Assembly: GCA_009268125.1 (NCBI GenBank)
Contig: WBOU01000003.1
Span: forward strand, 310,001-374,000
DNA from: Chloroflexia bacterium SDU3-3
GTDB taxonomy: Bacteria > Chloroflexota > Chloroflexia > Chloroflexales > Roseiflexaceae
DNA length: 64,000 bases
Direction: 5' to 3'
Position 1 is the first letter of the stretch. Each line of letters starts with the position of its first letter. The translations under genes were made by a program, and so were the position numbers. Shown here one piece after another: positions 34,341 through 43,369 of this stretch. The notes beneath the pieces are model-generated. The model was not told the DNA's origin. It was given only the letters and a program-made list of their open reading frames with translations, and ran no database searches.

Positions 34341-35276
34341 CTAGCCGCCCGAGCTAGGCTGGGCCGCCGCGTCGGCGCTGGGGCGCGGCACCAGCCGCGC
34401 CAGCAGAATGCCCATCTCGTAGAGGGCATACATCGGCAGGGCCATCAGCAGCAGGTTGTAGGGGTCGCCGGTGGGCGTGATGAAGGCCGCGATGATCACG
34501 ATGATCACGAAGGCGTAGCGCCGCGTGCTGCGCAGCGTCTCCAGGCTCACCACGCCGATGCGGGCCAGCAGGAAGATCACGGCGGGCATCTCGAAGATCA
34601 CCCCGTTCCACAGCATCAGCCGTGTGATAATGCCCAGGAAGTCGGACACCGTGGGCTTGATCTCCACCGCCTGCGACCACGAGCCGAACGTCACCAGGAA
34701 GTTGATCGCGGCGGGCACGGTGAAGAACCAGCCGAACACCAGCCCGGCCAGGAACAGCTCCAGCACGAAGGGCAGCGCCGTGAACACGATCCGCTTCTCG
34801 CGGGCGTAGAGGCCCGGCGCAAAGAAGGCCACGATCTGGTAGATGATTATCGGCATAGCGATGGCGATGCCGATCGCGATCGCCACGCCCATCGAGCTGA
34901 CGAAGAACTCGGCCACCTCCACCGCCTGCAGGCTGCCCTCCAGCTTGCTGGTCTGAAGGAAGTGCGCCGCCAGAAAGTCGATCAGCGAGAAGCCGAAGGG
35001 CTGGGCGAACACCACGTAGCTGCCCACCATAGTGCCCAGCAGCACGCCCGCCACCGCCTTGATCAGGCGGTCGCGCAGCTCGATCAGGTGGGGCACGTTG
35101 CTCTCCCAGAAGTCGCGCAGGCTGTCGAACTGCAGCGGCGGCTCGATCTGGGCTATCTCGTCCTCGTCTGGCTCCTCGTCGCGGATGAAGTGGCGAACCG
35201 CCAGCGCCACGATCGCGGGGATGATCAGCAGGATGAGGATGATGCTAATCGCGAGAATAAACTGGCTGCTCGACAT
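34341..35276 (-). CDS. tatC: Sec-independent translocase TatC with N-terminal extension
   Basis: 311 residues. The canonical six-helix TatC core starts around residue 65 with VPHLIELRDRLIKAVAG and includes FFAPGLYAREKRIVF and IITRLMLWNGVIFEMPAVIFLL. Before it lies an extra hydrophobic helix (about 5-30) and an acidic linker (DEEPDEDE), absent from typical TatC. Translocates folded proteins with twin-arginine signals. It overlaps tatB by 32 bases, so the two are co-expressed. Confidence 0.93.
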   Translation of the reverse strand: MSSSQFILAISIILILLIIPAIVALAVRHFIRDEEPDEDEIAQIEPPLQFDSLRDFWESNVPHLIELRDRLIKAVAGVLLGTMVGSYVVFAQPFGFSLIDFLAAHFLQTSKLEGSLQAVEVAEFFVSSMGVAIAIGIAIAMPIIIYQIVAFFAPGLYAREKRIVFTALPFVLELFLAGLVFGWFFTVPAAINFLVTFGSWSQAVEIKPTVSDFLGIITRLMLWNGVIFEMPAVIFLLARIGVVSLETLRSTRRYAFVIIVIIAAFITPTGDPYNLLLMALPMYALYEMGILLARLVPRPSADAAAQPSSGG

Positions 35277-35982
35277 GGGTGCCTTCCTCTTGGGGTGCGC
35301 CTGGCGCGGCCCCGATCTGCTCTACAGGCCCAGCGTCTGCCAGGGGCACGGCCCCGCGCACCAGGGGGGCGGGGTCGATCAGGCCGCGCGACTGCAGGGT
35401 GGCCTGCAGCCTGCGCAGCTCCTCGGCCAGCGCGGCCACATCGGCCTGCAGCGCGGCCACATCGGGCGCGGCGATCAGCTCGCTGCCGTCGGTGGCCACC
35501 AGCTGCGGCTCCGGCGCGGCCACATCGGGTGCGGCGATCAGCTCGCTGCCGTCGGCGGCCACCAGCTGCGGCTCCGGCGCGGCCACATCGAGCGGCGGCT
35601 GGGCCACGGCGGGCAGCCCGTTGGGCTTGGTGGTGCGGGCCACCGGGCTGGGCTGGGCAACCTCGTCCAGCGTGGCGCGGGTGGGGGCGATCACATCATC
35701 CTTCACCAGCGTGTTCACCTCGCGGGCGGCCTTCACCACCTCGTCGCGGGCGCTCTGCACCTCGGCCAGGCTCTCGCGCAGGTTGGCCAGCTCGGCCTCG
35801 ATCTCCTGGCGGGCGCGCAGCACCATGGCCGCATCGGGCGAGCGCTGCACCCAGTTGCGCACTGTCACCAGGAAGCGCCCCGCCTGGCGGGCCAGCACCG
35901 GCAGGCGCTCTGGCCCCACCACCACCAGGGCGATGATCACCACAAAGATCAGCTCGCCTGGCCCGACGCCTAGAAATTCCAT
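35245..35982 (-). CDS. tatB: TatA/TatB-type translocase subunit
   Basis: 245 residues from the ATG beginning MEFLGVGPGELIFV; the short extension upstream is unlikely. A single TM helix (4-22) ends in GPERLPVLARQAGRF, the TatB-like amphipathic start, and a long helical region follows. Residues ~145-190 contain a 21-residue unit repeated twice (starting DVAAPEPQLVA). The length and hinge favour TatB over TatA. Overlaps tatC by 32 bases. Confidence 0.9.
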   Translation of the reverse strand: MEFLGVGPGELIFVVIIALVVVGPERLPVLARQAGRFLVTVRNWVQRSPDAAMVLRARQEIEAELANLRESLAEVQSARDEVVKAAREVNTLVKDDVIAPTRATLDEVAQPSPVARTTKPNGLPAVAQPPLDVAAPEPQLVAADGSELIAAPDVAAPEPQLVATDGSELIAAPDVAALQADVAALAEELRRLQATLQSRGLIDPAPLVRGAVPLADAGPVEQIGAAPGAPQEEGTHVEQPVYSRD

Positions 35983-36202
35983 CCAAACCTCCGCGCGTGC
36001 CGCCACCAGGGCGGCGGGAGAATGCGTTCACCTAGGGGCGAGGCGACCACGAACCGTGCCGCCGCTAGCATCATACCACGAAGTCTCGGGGCTGGCAGCA
36101 TGCGCCAGCGGTGCAACAAAACGCACCACAGCGGCAGGCGTGCGGCGGAACATCCGCAGGGCCTGGGCCAGTGGTGCGCTGCCTGCCGCTCGGCAGGGGC
36201 CA

Positions 36203-36238
36203 GGCGCACGCGCCGCCGCTGGGGGTGGCGCGTGTGCC
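36203..36238 (-). terminator. GC-rich hairpin after acpP
   Basis: 12-bp stem (36203-36214 with 36227-36238, one G-T pair) a few bases past the acpP stop on its strand, without a T-run. The gap to tatB (35983-36245) shows nothing else I can support. Confidence 0.4.
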
Positions 36239-36245
36239 CGATATA

Positions 36246-36491
36246 CTACGCCTCGCTGTGCGAGTCGACGTACTCCAGGGCGTCCTGAACGGTCAGGATC
36301 TTCTCGGCATCCTCATCGGGGATCTCGACCCCGAACTCCTCCTCAAGCGACATGATCATTTCGACCAAGTCGAGCGAGTCGGCATTCAGATCCTCGTTGA
36401 AGCGAGCGCTCGGAACCACCTTCTCCTCATCCACATTCAGCTGCTCGGCGACGATCTTCTTCAGCCGGGCCTCGATCTCAGGTGAAGCCAT
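36246..36491 (-). CDS. acpP: acyl carrier protein
   Basis: 81 residues, acidic and helical. The phosphopantetheine Ser39 sits in [12 protein letters not shown], and [13 protein letters not shown] is the third-helix signature. The ATG with AGGAGA 9 bases upstream was chosen over one six codons earlier. Carries acyl chains in fatty acid synthesis. Lies after nusB in a run with accC and fabG, so it is probably a lipid-synthesis operon member. Possible substrate of the phosphopantetheinyl transferase at 15422, although a separate AcpS is usual. Confidence 0.95.
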   Translation of the reverse strand: MASPEIEARLKKIVAEQLNVDEEKVVPSARFNEDLNADSLDLVEMIMSLEEEFGVEIPDEDAEKILTVQDALEYVDSHSEA

Positions 36492-36533
36492 GGGGAAATC
36501 TCCTTTCAAGACATGTAGGCACGTTAGAGGGCG

Positions 36534-36974
36534 TTACGCAGACTCGCCACGGTCGGAGTCCTCAACATAGCGGATCACGACTGTGCCGAGCACACCGTTG
36601 ATAAAGCGGCTCGAGTTATCGCTGCCAAAATGCTTGGCAAGCTCCACCGCTTCGTTGATGACAGCTTTGACTGGGGTTTTCTCGGTGTCATCAAGGAGGA
36701 TCTCGTAGAGGGCGATTCGTAAGATGGCTTTATCTACGCCGGGCATCTGGCTCACCGGCCAGCTGGGCGCTGCCTCTTCGATAATGTGGTCAATATACGA
36801 CAGGTTTTCCCAGGCACCCTCGACCAGCTGGCGGAGAAAGCGCTGCCCTTCGGGGGGTAGCTGCTCTTCCTCGGCGCGCAGCGCCACGGCCTGGTCGAGC
36901 ACGTGGTCGGTGGCATCAAGCTCGAAGAGCACCTGCAGCGCCGCAATACGAACACGATGGCGCAAGCTAGCCAC
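36534..36974 (-). CDS. nusB: transcription antitermination factor NusB
   Basis: 146 residues from a GTG that overlaps the asp23-like stop by 8 bases and has GGAGG 6 bases upstream; two ATGs further up overlap that site. All-helical NusB fold: [54 protein letters not shown] and [30 protein letters not shown]. Binds boxA RNA with NusE in rRNA antitermination. Placed between asp23-like and acpP. Confidence 0.93.
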   Translation of the reverse strand: MASLRHRVRIAALQVLFELDATDHVLDQAVALRAEEEQLPPEGQRFLRQLVEGAWENLSYIDHIIEEAAPSWPVSQMPGVDKAILRIALYEILLDDTEKTPVKAVINEAVELAKHFGSDNSSRFINGVLGTVVIRYVEDSDRGESA

Positions 36975-37299
36975 GAGGAACCTCCACATCTTGAATGTAG
37001 ACATTCACCTCGCGCACGCCCAGGCCCACCATGTCCTGGATCACCGCCGCAGCGGTCGCCTGGACTGTCACACCTAGTTCTAGCAAATTGGTATCCAGCT
37101 TCGCAATAATATAGCAGTCGGCGGTCACCTGTTCGTCCGCAACTTTCACCACGATCCCATGGTAGAGCGTCGCATTCAGTGCGCTTGCCGCCGGTGCCCA
37201 GCCCATACGCGCCACGCCTGGGACTTCGGTCACTGCAAGGTGCACCAGCTGCGCCAGCACACTTGGGGCCACTATCACGCTGCCGGATGCCTGCGTCAC
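36967..37299 (-). CDS. Asp23/Gls24-family envelope stress protein
   Basis: 110 residues. The single Asp23 domain shows [20 protein letters not shown] (start), GVARMG and [19 protein letters not shown], ending in [10 protein letters not shown]. In Firmicutes the YqhY member of this family sits between accBC and nusB and affects acetyl-CoA carboxylase; the same order here suggests a related role. Starts 6 bp after accC. Confidence 0.9.
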   Translation of the reverse strand: MTQASGSVIVAPSVLAQLVHLAVTEVPGVARMGWAPAASALNATLYHGIVVKVADEQVTADCYIIAKLDTNLLELGVTVQATAAAVIQDMVGLGVREVNVYIQDVEVPRG

Positions 37300-37305
37300 T
37301 ATTGC

Positions 37306-38658
37306 CTAACCTTTGCGCTGTTCCATCAGCTGCGGTAGGAAGCTGAGATCGAACTCGCCGCGCTGGAATAGCTCTTCACCCAGCAACATATGCTGGAAGG
37401 GAATCGTCGTCGTCACACCGGTGACCACACACTCGTTGAGCGCCCGCCGCATGCGCTGCACGGCATCGCCGCGCGTCTCGCCCCAGGCGATCACCTTGGC
37501 CAGCAGCGAGTCGTAGACCCCAGGCGGCGTGTAGCCGCTATAGATGTGGGAATCCACACGCACCCCAGGCCCGCCGGGCGGCAGGTAGAATTCGATCTCG
37601 CCGCCAGAGGGAAGGAAATCGCGGTCGGGATCTTCCGCATTGATACGGCACTCAATCGCGTGCCCGCGTATTCTAACGTCTTTCTGAGAGAGCGTCAAGC
37701 GCTCGCCAGAGGCGATCAGCAGCTGCCAGCGCAGCAGATCGAGGCCTGTCACCATCTCGGTCACGGGGTGCTCCACCTGGATGCGCGTGTTCATCTCCAT
37801 GAAGTAGAACTGGCCATCTGGCCCCAGCAGGAACTCGAGCGTACCCGCGTTCACATAGCCGATCGAGCGCACGCCGCGCAGCGCCGCCTCGCCCATGCGC
37901 TCGCGCAGCTCGGGGCTGACGGCGGGCGAGGGGCTCTCCTCGATGATCTTCTGGTGTCGGCGCTGCACCGAGCAGTCGCGCTCGCCCAGGTGGATGGCGT
38001 TGCCGTACTGATCGGCCAGCACCTGCATCTCCACATGGCGCATGCCGGTCAGGTAGCGCTCCATGTACAGGTCGCCGTTGCCAAACGCCGACTCGGCCTC
38101 GGCCCGCGCCGTGGCGTAGGCCCGCGCCAGCTCGCCCTCCTCTTGCACCACGCGCATGCCGCGCCCGCCGCCGCCCGCCACCGCCTTCAGCAGCACGGGG
38201 AAGCCGATCTGGGCCGCGATCTCCTGCGCCTCCTCCACCGAGCGCAGCACGCCATCCGAGCCAGGGATCACTGGCACGCCGGCGCGCTTCATGGTCTCGC
38301 GGGCGATCGCCTTGTCGCCCATCAGCCGGATGGCCTCGGGCGAGGGGCCGATAAAGGTCAGCTGGCACTGCGCACAGATCTCGGCGAAGTAGGCGTTCTC
38401 GGACAAAAAGCCGTAGCCGGGGTGCACCGCGTCGCAGCCCGTGATCAGCGCCGCCGAGATCAGGGCGGGCGGGTTCAGGTACGATCGGGCGGGCGAGGCC
38501 GGGCCGATGCACACCGACTCGTCGGCCAGGCGCACCGCCAGGCTGTCGCGGTCGGCCTGCGAGTAGGCCACCACCGTCTCGATGCCCAGCTCCTGGCAGG
38601 CCCGCACGATTCGCACGGCGATCTCGCCACGGTTCGCAATAAGAACTTTTTTCAGCAT
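37306..38658 (-). CDS. accC: acetyl-CoA carboxylase, biotin carboxylase subunit
   Basis: 450 residues, standard length. MLKKVLIANRGEIAVRIVRA opens the pre-ATP-grasp domain, GGGGRGMRVV is the glycine-rich ATP loop, HLGERDCSVQRRHQKIIEE and EMNTRIQVEHPVTEM complete the active site, and RGHAIECRINAEDP leads the C-terminal domain. Carboxylates biotin on AccB, the first step to malonyl-CoA. AccB and AccAD are not in the window. Operon with fabG upstream (59 bp) and asp23-like downstream. Confidence 0.95.
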   Translation of the reverse strand: MLKKVLIANRGEIAVRIVRACQELGIETVVAYSQADRDSLAVRLADESVCIGPASPARSYLNPPALISAALITGCDAVHPGYGFLSENAYFAEICAQCQLTFIGPSPEAIRLMGDKAIARETMKRAGVPVIPGSDGVLRSVEEAQEIAAQIGFPVLLKAVAGGGGRGMRVVQEEGELARAYATARAEAESAFGNGDLYMERYLTGMRHVEMQVLADQYGNAIHLGERDCSVQRRHQKIIEESPSPAVSPELRERMGEAALRGVRSIGYVNAGTLEFLLGPDGQFYFMEMNTRIQVEHPVTEMVTGLDLLRWQLLIASGERLTLSQKDVRIRGHAIECRINAEDPDRDFLPSGGEIEFYLPPGGPGVRVDSHIYSGYTPPGVYDSLLAKVIAWGETRGDAVQRMRRALNECVVTGVTTTIPFQHMLLGEELFQRGEFDLSFLPQLMEQRKG

Positions 38659-38717
38659 AATCCTGACACGCTCGTCATTCAGTGCGCCGCAGCAGCCGCG
38701 CGGGCCGCCGCCTGCGC

Positions 38718-39470
38718 CTACTGCATCACCATGCCGCCATCCACCGCCAGCGTCTGACCGGTGATATACGACGCCGCATCCGAGGCCAGGAAGCACACCA
38801 GCGCGGCCACATCCTCGGGCTGGCCCAGCCGCGCCAGCGGGATGCCGGCCATGATCTCGGCCTTTACCTGGTCGCTCAGCACGCCGGTCAGCTCGGTGGC
38901 AATATACCCCGGCGCGACTGCGTTCACCGTAATCGCCCGCGAGGCCATCTCGCGCGCCACACTCTTGGTGAAGCCGATCAGGCCAGCCTTGGCGGCGGCG
39001 TAGTTCGCCTGCCCGGCGTTGCCCATCAGGCCCACCACCGAGGTGATGTTGATGATCCGCCCGCCCTTGGCCTTGGTCATCGGGCGCAGCGCCGCCTTGG
39101 TGCACAGGAACACGCCGCGCAGGTTGGTGTCGATCACCGCGTCGAAGTCGTCCTCCTTCATGCGCAGCAGCAGGGTGTCGCGGGTGATGCCCGCGTTGTT
39201 CACCAGGATGTCGAGCCTGCCAAACTGCTCAAGCGTCGCCTTGAACAGCGCGTCCACGCCCTCGGCGGTGCTCACATCGGCCTGCACCGCCAGGGCTGTA
39301 CCGCTAGCCGCAGCGATGGCATCCACCACCTCCTGGGCCGCGTCGGCGTTGCTCTTATAGTTCACCACCACCGTCGCTCCTGCGCCGGCCAGGGCCAGGG
39401 CGATCGCCCGCCCAATGCCGCGCGAGCCGCCGGTGACAATCGCAACCTTATTCTGAAGGCTGATCTGCAT
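38718..39470 (-). CDS. fabG: 3-oxoacyl-[acyl-carrier-protein] reductase
   Basis: 250-residue short-chain dehydrogenase. TGGSRGIG (13-20) binds NADPH, NNAGITRD follows, and the Ser-Tyr-Lys triad lies in NITSVVGLMGNAGQANYAAAK. The C-terminal YITGQTLAVDGGMVM is typical of FabG. Reduces 3-oxoacyl-ACP in fatty acid elongation. The ATG with GGAG upstream is preferred over a GTG four codons earlier. Heads the accC cluster. Confidence 0.93.
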   Translation of the reverse strand: MQISLQNKVAIVTGGSRGIGRAIALALAGAGATVVVNYKSNADAAQEVVDAIAAASGTALAVQADVSTAEGVDALFKATLEQFGRLDILVNNAGITRDTLLLRMKEDDFDAVIDTNLRGVFLCTKAALRPMTKAKGGRIINITSVVGLMGNAGQANYAAAKAGLIGFTKSVAREMASRAITVNAVAPGYIATELTGVLSDQVKAEIMAGIPLARLGQPEDVAALVCFLASDAASYITGQTLAVDGGMVMQ

Positions 39471-39491
39471 GCCCCACTCCACTCAAACTCG

Positions 39492-40400
39492 CTACTTCTC
39501 CGCCATCTCGTACAGGGTCACACCATCGATCAGCACGATCGGGCGATCCTTCGCCGACTTGCTGGCCGTAGGCAGGAAGGTGGTGGATGCGACAACCACG
39601 CCCTTCTTGCAGCCCTCGCGCTTCATCTCCTGATACAGCCCCTCGACAGTGCCGGGGCCAACCTTATCGGCCACAGTCAGCCGCAGGTGCCACAGCTCTT
39701 CCTCGTGCTCCATCCAGAGATCGAGGTGCTTATCTTTGTCGGTGAACTGGTAGTTCTTGAAGCTAAATCCCTGCTTCTTCCAGATGCTGTTGACGTAGCT
39801 GCCAAACTGCGGCAGCGACATGCCGCTGATGTCGCTCGGCTCGCGCACCGCCGGGGCGCGCTCGAGCTGGCCGCCGCGCGCGTCGATCTCGGCCCGCACC
39901 AGACGCTGGCGCTCCTCGGATCGGCCCGCCATCGACGCGCCAAACGAGCAGAAGATCAGCAACGCCACGCTTACAAAGCCCGAAAACTGCACAAACTGCG
40001 ACTCGGGCGTCGCCAGCGGGGCCGGGGTGCCCTGGGTGATCGCGCGCTGCTCCATCGAGGCCCCCACCGGGGTAAAGAACAGCAGCACGTACAGCGTCGC
40101 CAGACCTATGATCGCGCTCACCAGGCCCATCATGAAGCCATGCAGGCCGTAGTAGCCCTTCACGCGCCGCCCAATGATCAGCCCAGCACCCACGGGCACG
40201 ATACCGGCAAACAGCTGCAGAATATCGGCGCTCGTGATCACGATCGGCATCAGCAGGCCCGCCCCCACGCCGATCAGCGCCACCATCCGCCAGTCGAGGC
40301 TCGCGAAGCCCTGGCGCAGGTAGGGCAATATATCTCCCAACTGCAGCCGGGCGCGAGCGCCCCCCTGCGGCTCACTCTGTTGCGTCACATCTACCCCCAT
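39492..40400 (-). CDS. membrane protein with restriction-endonuclease-like (Mrr-like) domain lacking the catalytic Lys
   Basis: 302 residues. Three or four TM helices lie at about 40-70, 85-115 and 140-165. The C-terminal ~110 residues resemble the Mrr/DUF2034 nuclease fold: HLDLWMEHEEELWHLRLTVA, GTVEGLYQEMKREGCKKGVVV, STTFLPTASKSA and IVLIDGVTLYEM. Where active members have QxK on the second strand there is LRL, so nuclease activity is probably lost. Follows fabG by 21 bp on the same strand. Role unknown. Confidence 0.75.
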   Translation of the reverse strand: MGVDVTQQSEPQGGARARLQLGDILPYLRQGFASLDWRMVALIGVGAGLLMPIVITSADILQLFAGIVPVGAGLIIGRRVKGYYGLHGFMMGLVSAIIGLATLYVLLFFTPVGASMEQRAITQGTPAPLATPESQFVQFSGFVSVALLIFCSFGASMAGRSEERQRLVRAEIDARGGQLERAPAVREPSDISGMSLPQFGSYVNSIWKKQGFSFKNYQFTDKDKHLDLWMEHEEELWHLRLTVADKVGPGTVEGLYQEMKREGCKKGVVVASTTFLPTASKSAKDRPIVLIDGVTLYEMAEK

Positions 40401-40453
40401 CTATGTGCTCTCACCTATTGCCGATTGGCATCAGGATATCCGATTCGTATCAC

Positions 40454-40915
40454 CTAGCTGTCGCTCTCGTCCAGCAGCTCATCCACCGCCTCGCGCAGCT
40501 TGCCGATGTCGGTGAAGGCGCGGTAGACCGATGCAAAGCGGATGTAGGCCACATCGTCTACCTCACGCAGCGCCCGCATCACCAGGTCGCCAATCGCCTT
40601 CGAGGAGACCTCTTGGTCATCCATGGCCATCAGATCGGCCTCCACATCGTTGATCAGAGCATCGAGCTGGTTGACCGATATCGGTCGGCGGTAGCAAGCG
40701 GTGCGCACGCCGCGCATCAGCTTCTCGCGGTCATAGGGCTCGCGCTCGCCGTCTTTCTTCACAACGGTCAGGCTTACCGACTCAATGCGCTCATAAGTTG
40801 TAAAGCGTTTTCCGCAGGAGACACAGCGGCGGCGGCGGCGAATAGTCTCGCCGCCGTTGAGCTTGCGTGTATCAACCACGTCGCTCTCTTGGTGCTGGCA
40901 AAATGGGCAACGCAT
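40454..40915 (-). CDS. nrdR: transcriptional repressor NrdR
   Basis: 153 residues. Zinc ribbon C3/C6 and C31/C34 (MRCPFC, RCVSC), then the nucleotide-binding ATP-cone ([20 protein letters not shown] to [16 protein letters not shown]). NrdR senses dATP/ATP and represses ribonucleotide reductase genes through NrdR boxes; no nrd gene is in the window. Own transcript. Confidence 0.97.
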   Translation of the reverse strand: MRCPFCQHQESDVVDTRKLNGGETIRRRRRCVSCGKRFTTYERIESVSLTVVKKDGEREPYDREKLMRGVRTACYRRPISVNQLDALINDVEADLMAMDDQEVSSKAIGDLVMRALREVDDVAYIRFASVYRAFTDIGKLREAVDELLDESDS

Positions 40916-41043
40916 GGTACCTAAACTATCTTTTTCCTCATCACATCGCCGCGCATTATAGCATAGTTTCCTTGCCCCCCCTTGGGAAGGGCCAAGATTA
41001 CACTTTTCACGGCTATTCGCCGCCGCTGACTGCCCCAGCAGGC

Positions 41044-41053
41044 GTGGTACACT
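41044..41053 (+). promoter_or_regulatory. extended -10-like element
   Basis: GTGGTACACT, 55 bp before the start of the hypothetical gene at 41109, matching the GTGGTAnAnT block of other promoters in the window. Confidence 0.4.
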
Positions 41054-41108
41054 AGGCAGCATCCGCCGCCCCGCTGGGCCGCCCCAGCCCCAATCGAAAG
41101 CAGCTGCC

Positions 41109-41534
41109 ATGATCAGCATCGCGCTCGCCCGCCAGCTCCGCGACGCCGGGCTTGTCTGGAAACCCGCCCCACTCGACCTGTTCGCCCTACCCGACCGGCA
41201 GATGGATAGCGACATCTTTGTGATCAGCGACCAGGCCGCCTTCCTCCAGCTCTACAACGGCTACCCCGTGGTGGCCTTCCACGGCAGCTCCGAGTGGGCG
41301 CTCGACTACGTGCTGCTCACCGAGGTGGTCTGGATGCCCAGCGAGGGCCAGATCCGCCAGCAGATCGAGCGGCGTATCGCCGCCGACGCGCCGCTCGCGA
41401 TCACCCGCACTGCCCAGGGCTACACCTGCCAGGCTGGCCCCAGCCAGACCCAAGCGCCCGCCGCCGAGGAGGCGCTGGCCCTGGCGCTCCTGACGCTGCT
41501 ACGCGCCGACCACCGCCCGATCGACGATCGCTAG
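41109..41534 (+). CDS. hypothetical protein
   Basis: 141 residues, not recognised. [20 protein letters not shown] and a mid-protein [27 protein letters not shown] are the most structured parts; the C-terminal third is Ala-rich. No TM helix or signal. Codon use fits its neighbours and a promoter-like element lies upstream, so it is probably real. Resembles small conserved proteins of filamentous Chloroflexota only in general character (inference). Confidence 0.65.
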   Translation: MISIALARQLRDAGLVWKPAPLDLFALPDRQMDSDIFVISDQAAFLQLYNGYPVVAFHGSSEWALDYVLLTEVVWMPSEGQIRQQIERRIAADAPLAITRTAQGYTCQAGPSQTQAPAAEEALALALLTLLRADHRPIDDR

Positions 41535-41648
41535 CAGACGAGGCAGCAGTGCGCCTCGGGCACATGCAGCTCGACACGCCTATATCATCTATATAGAATA
41601 GAAGACGAGGATCGCTGCAGCCAAGTTGCACATTATGTACATTCGAAA

Positions 41649-42836
41649 CTAGACTTCGGCCGCGTGATCAATCTTCCGCACAATGCTCAGCACAAAGCGA
41701 ACAGCACGATCGAGCACGGCAGCATCCAGCGACGCAGGCAGATCATCGGCACTCGCATAGGCTGGTGGGAAGCCATCAGCATCAAGACACATCACGCCCA
41801 CTGCGCGCCAGCCCGCGCGCCGCAGCCATCCGAGCATGGTAGGCGCAAGCCGCACCGATCTGGGCACCGCATCGATCAGCGGGTCGGCTTGCTCGGCATC
41901 CGCCAGCAGCTGGGGCAGATCGGGGGGGCCTGCCTGTGGCCGCACTAAGCCCGACCGAGTCACATACGCCAGATCACCTCGGCCCAGACTCTCAAGCGTC
42001 ACAAACACCGTCGAGTCCCGCTCAAAGGGATAGCGCCGCAACAGATCGCCCAGGCCGCTACCCATAGTGCTCGCACCGACACCCACCGCCCATAGCTCCA
42101 CGCGCTCGGCCTTCACCAGCTCCTCGGCGCAAGCCAGCAGCACCGCGAGCGCCCCCGCGTGGTTCGCCGCCCCAGGCGACGCAGGCCTACGGCCAAGCCA
42201 CACATCCATGCCGCCCATCGCACCCAGCAGCGCCGCCAACACTATGCCCGCATACCAGCAGCCTAGGCGGACCTCAAGTGACCCAACAAGCATCCCAGCC
42301 AGCGACGCACACACGGCAACAACGCACAACCCAGCACGCAGCGCCAACACTGCCTCGCCAATATAGCGCCGCTGCAGGTAGCGCGGCAGCAACGGCGGCG
42401 CATCAAGCGGTGCCAGCAGTACCACGCGGCACTGTGGGCGTTGCGCCAGCGCGCGCGTGCCCACAATATTCTGGCTCGCCCGGCGCATGGCCAGCAGCAC
42501 AGGCTCATCACGCAAACACAGCCATATCGCAACGATAGCGGCTACCAATGCGCCAACACCACCCAGCATGGGCAGCCAGCGGTATACGATCATTGCTAGT
42601 AATACAATCGATGCAATCACCAGCCCATCCCAGCCAAAAACGCGCACCGACTGGAACGAATCAGCACTCACTTTCAACCCAGCGCGGCGCAGCCTACCAT
42701 CGAGATATGCCGCAGCCTGTGCTTCTCCCAGCATTGTAGTGCCACGCGCGCCAAACTGCTCTACAACGGCAGTAGCCACATCTATCGGTTCATCGCGTAG
42801 CCGCCGCGACGATTGAGGAAGGATGCGAGGGCCCAT
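41649..42836 (-). CDS. membrane protein with degenerate M28-peptidase-like domain
   Basis: 395 residues. TM pair at about 70-110, another pair at about 175-215. Flanking sequences have the layout of M28 zinc peptidases, but the metal-ligand sites are lost: the HxD segment reads VVLLAPLDAPP, and the NDNASG region reads GAANHAGALAVLLACAEEL. VFVTLESLGRGDLAYV matches the later strand. Probably a non-catalytic relative. Divergent from the pilin genes. Function unknown. Confidence 0.6.
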   Translation of the reverse strand: MGPRILPQSSRRLRDEPIDVATAVVEQFGARGTTMLGEAQAAAYLDGRLRRAGLKVSADSFQSVRVFGWDGLVIASIVLLAMIVYRWLPMLGGVGALVAAIVAIWLCLRDEPVLLAMRRASQNIVGTRALAQRPQCRVVLLAPLDAPPLLPRYLQRRYIGEAVLALRAGLCVVAVCASLAGMLVGSLEVRLGCWYAGIVLAALLGAMGGMDVWLGRRPASPGAANHAGALAVLLACAEELVKAERVELWAVGVGASTMGSGLGDLLRRYPFERDSTVFVTLESLGRGDLAYVTRSGLVRPQAGPPDLPQLLADAEQADPLIDAVPRSVRLAPTMLGWLRRAGWRAVGVMCLDADGFPPAYASADDLPASLDAAVLDRAVRFVLSIVRKIDHAAEV

Positions 42837-42988
42837 ATTTTTTTGCCTCAGCTCTTCTTACAAAAGTGAAAGAATCAGTACCGATACTTCTTAGGACCAA
42901 TAACCCATTGAGCGCGCCCCCCCACCATGAGATTATATACGTGGAAAGCGACAGTGAAACACCAAACAAATGGAAGGGGGTGACATCA

Positions 42989-43147
42989 ATGCTTCGCAGC
43001 TTTTTCGCTAAGGAAGAGGGCCAGGGCCTCGTCGAGTATGCGCTTATTCTCGTGCTCATCGCTATTGTCGTTATCGGTATTCTGAGCGCTCTCGGTGGCA
43101 AGGTCAGCGAGGTCTTCCAGACCATCAACGACTCGATGACCCCGTAA
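42989..43147 (+). CDS. Flp/Fap-type class III pilin (first copy)
   Basis: 52 residues, start preceded by GGGGGTG. Short basic/acidic head, then GQGLVEYALILVLIAIVVIG, the Flp pilin motif: cleavage by a TadV/CpaA-like prepilin peptidase just before GLVEYALI with the Glu5 equivalent kept. Would assemble into Tad/Flp pili. Encodes the same protein as the gene 60 bp downstream. No tad assembly genes are in the window. Confidence 0.92.
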   Translation: MLRSFFAKEEGQGLVEYALILVLIAIVVIGILSALGGKVSEVFQTINDSMTP

Positions 43148-43206
43148 TCCATCTGGTTGACACTTATATCGTACTTGTCTTCGTATCTCAGAAAGGACAC
43201 CCCGCA

Positions 43207-43365
43207 ATGCTTCGCAGCTTTTTCGCTAAGGAAGAGGGCCAGGGCCTCGTCGAGTACGCGCTGATCCTCGTGCTCATCGCTATTGTCGTTATCGGTATTC
43301 TGAGCGCTCTCGGTGGTAAGGTCAGCGAGGTCTTCCAGACCATCAACGACTCGATGACCCCGTAA
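43207..43365 (+). CDS. Flp/Fap-type class III pilin (second, identical copy)
   Basis: 52 residues with the same amino-acid sequence as the pilin at 42989; the DNA differs at only a few silent positions (for example TAC/TAT at the motif Tyr). AAGGACACC lies upstream. Followed by a strong palindromic terminator. A tandem duplication maintained at the protein level, perhaps for high pilin dosage. Confidence 0.92.
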   Translation: MLRSFFAKEEGQGLVEYALILVLIAIVVIGILSALGGKVSEVFQTINDSMTP

Positions 43366-43369
43366 TTTT

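Noticed and set aside
33549-35936. Long plus-strand frame opposite pdxH, tatC and tatB
   Set aside because: Spans three well-supported genes on the other strand and has antisense-type composition.
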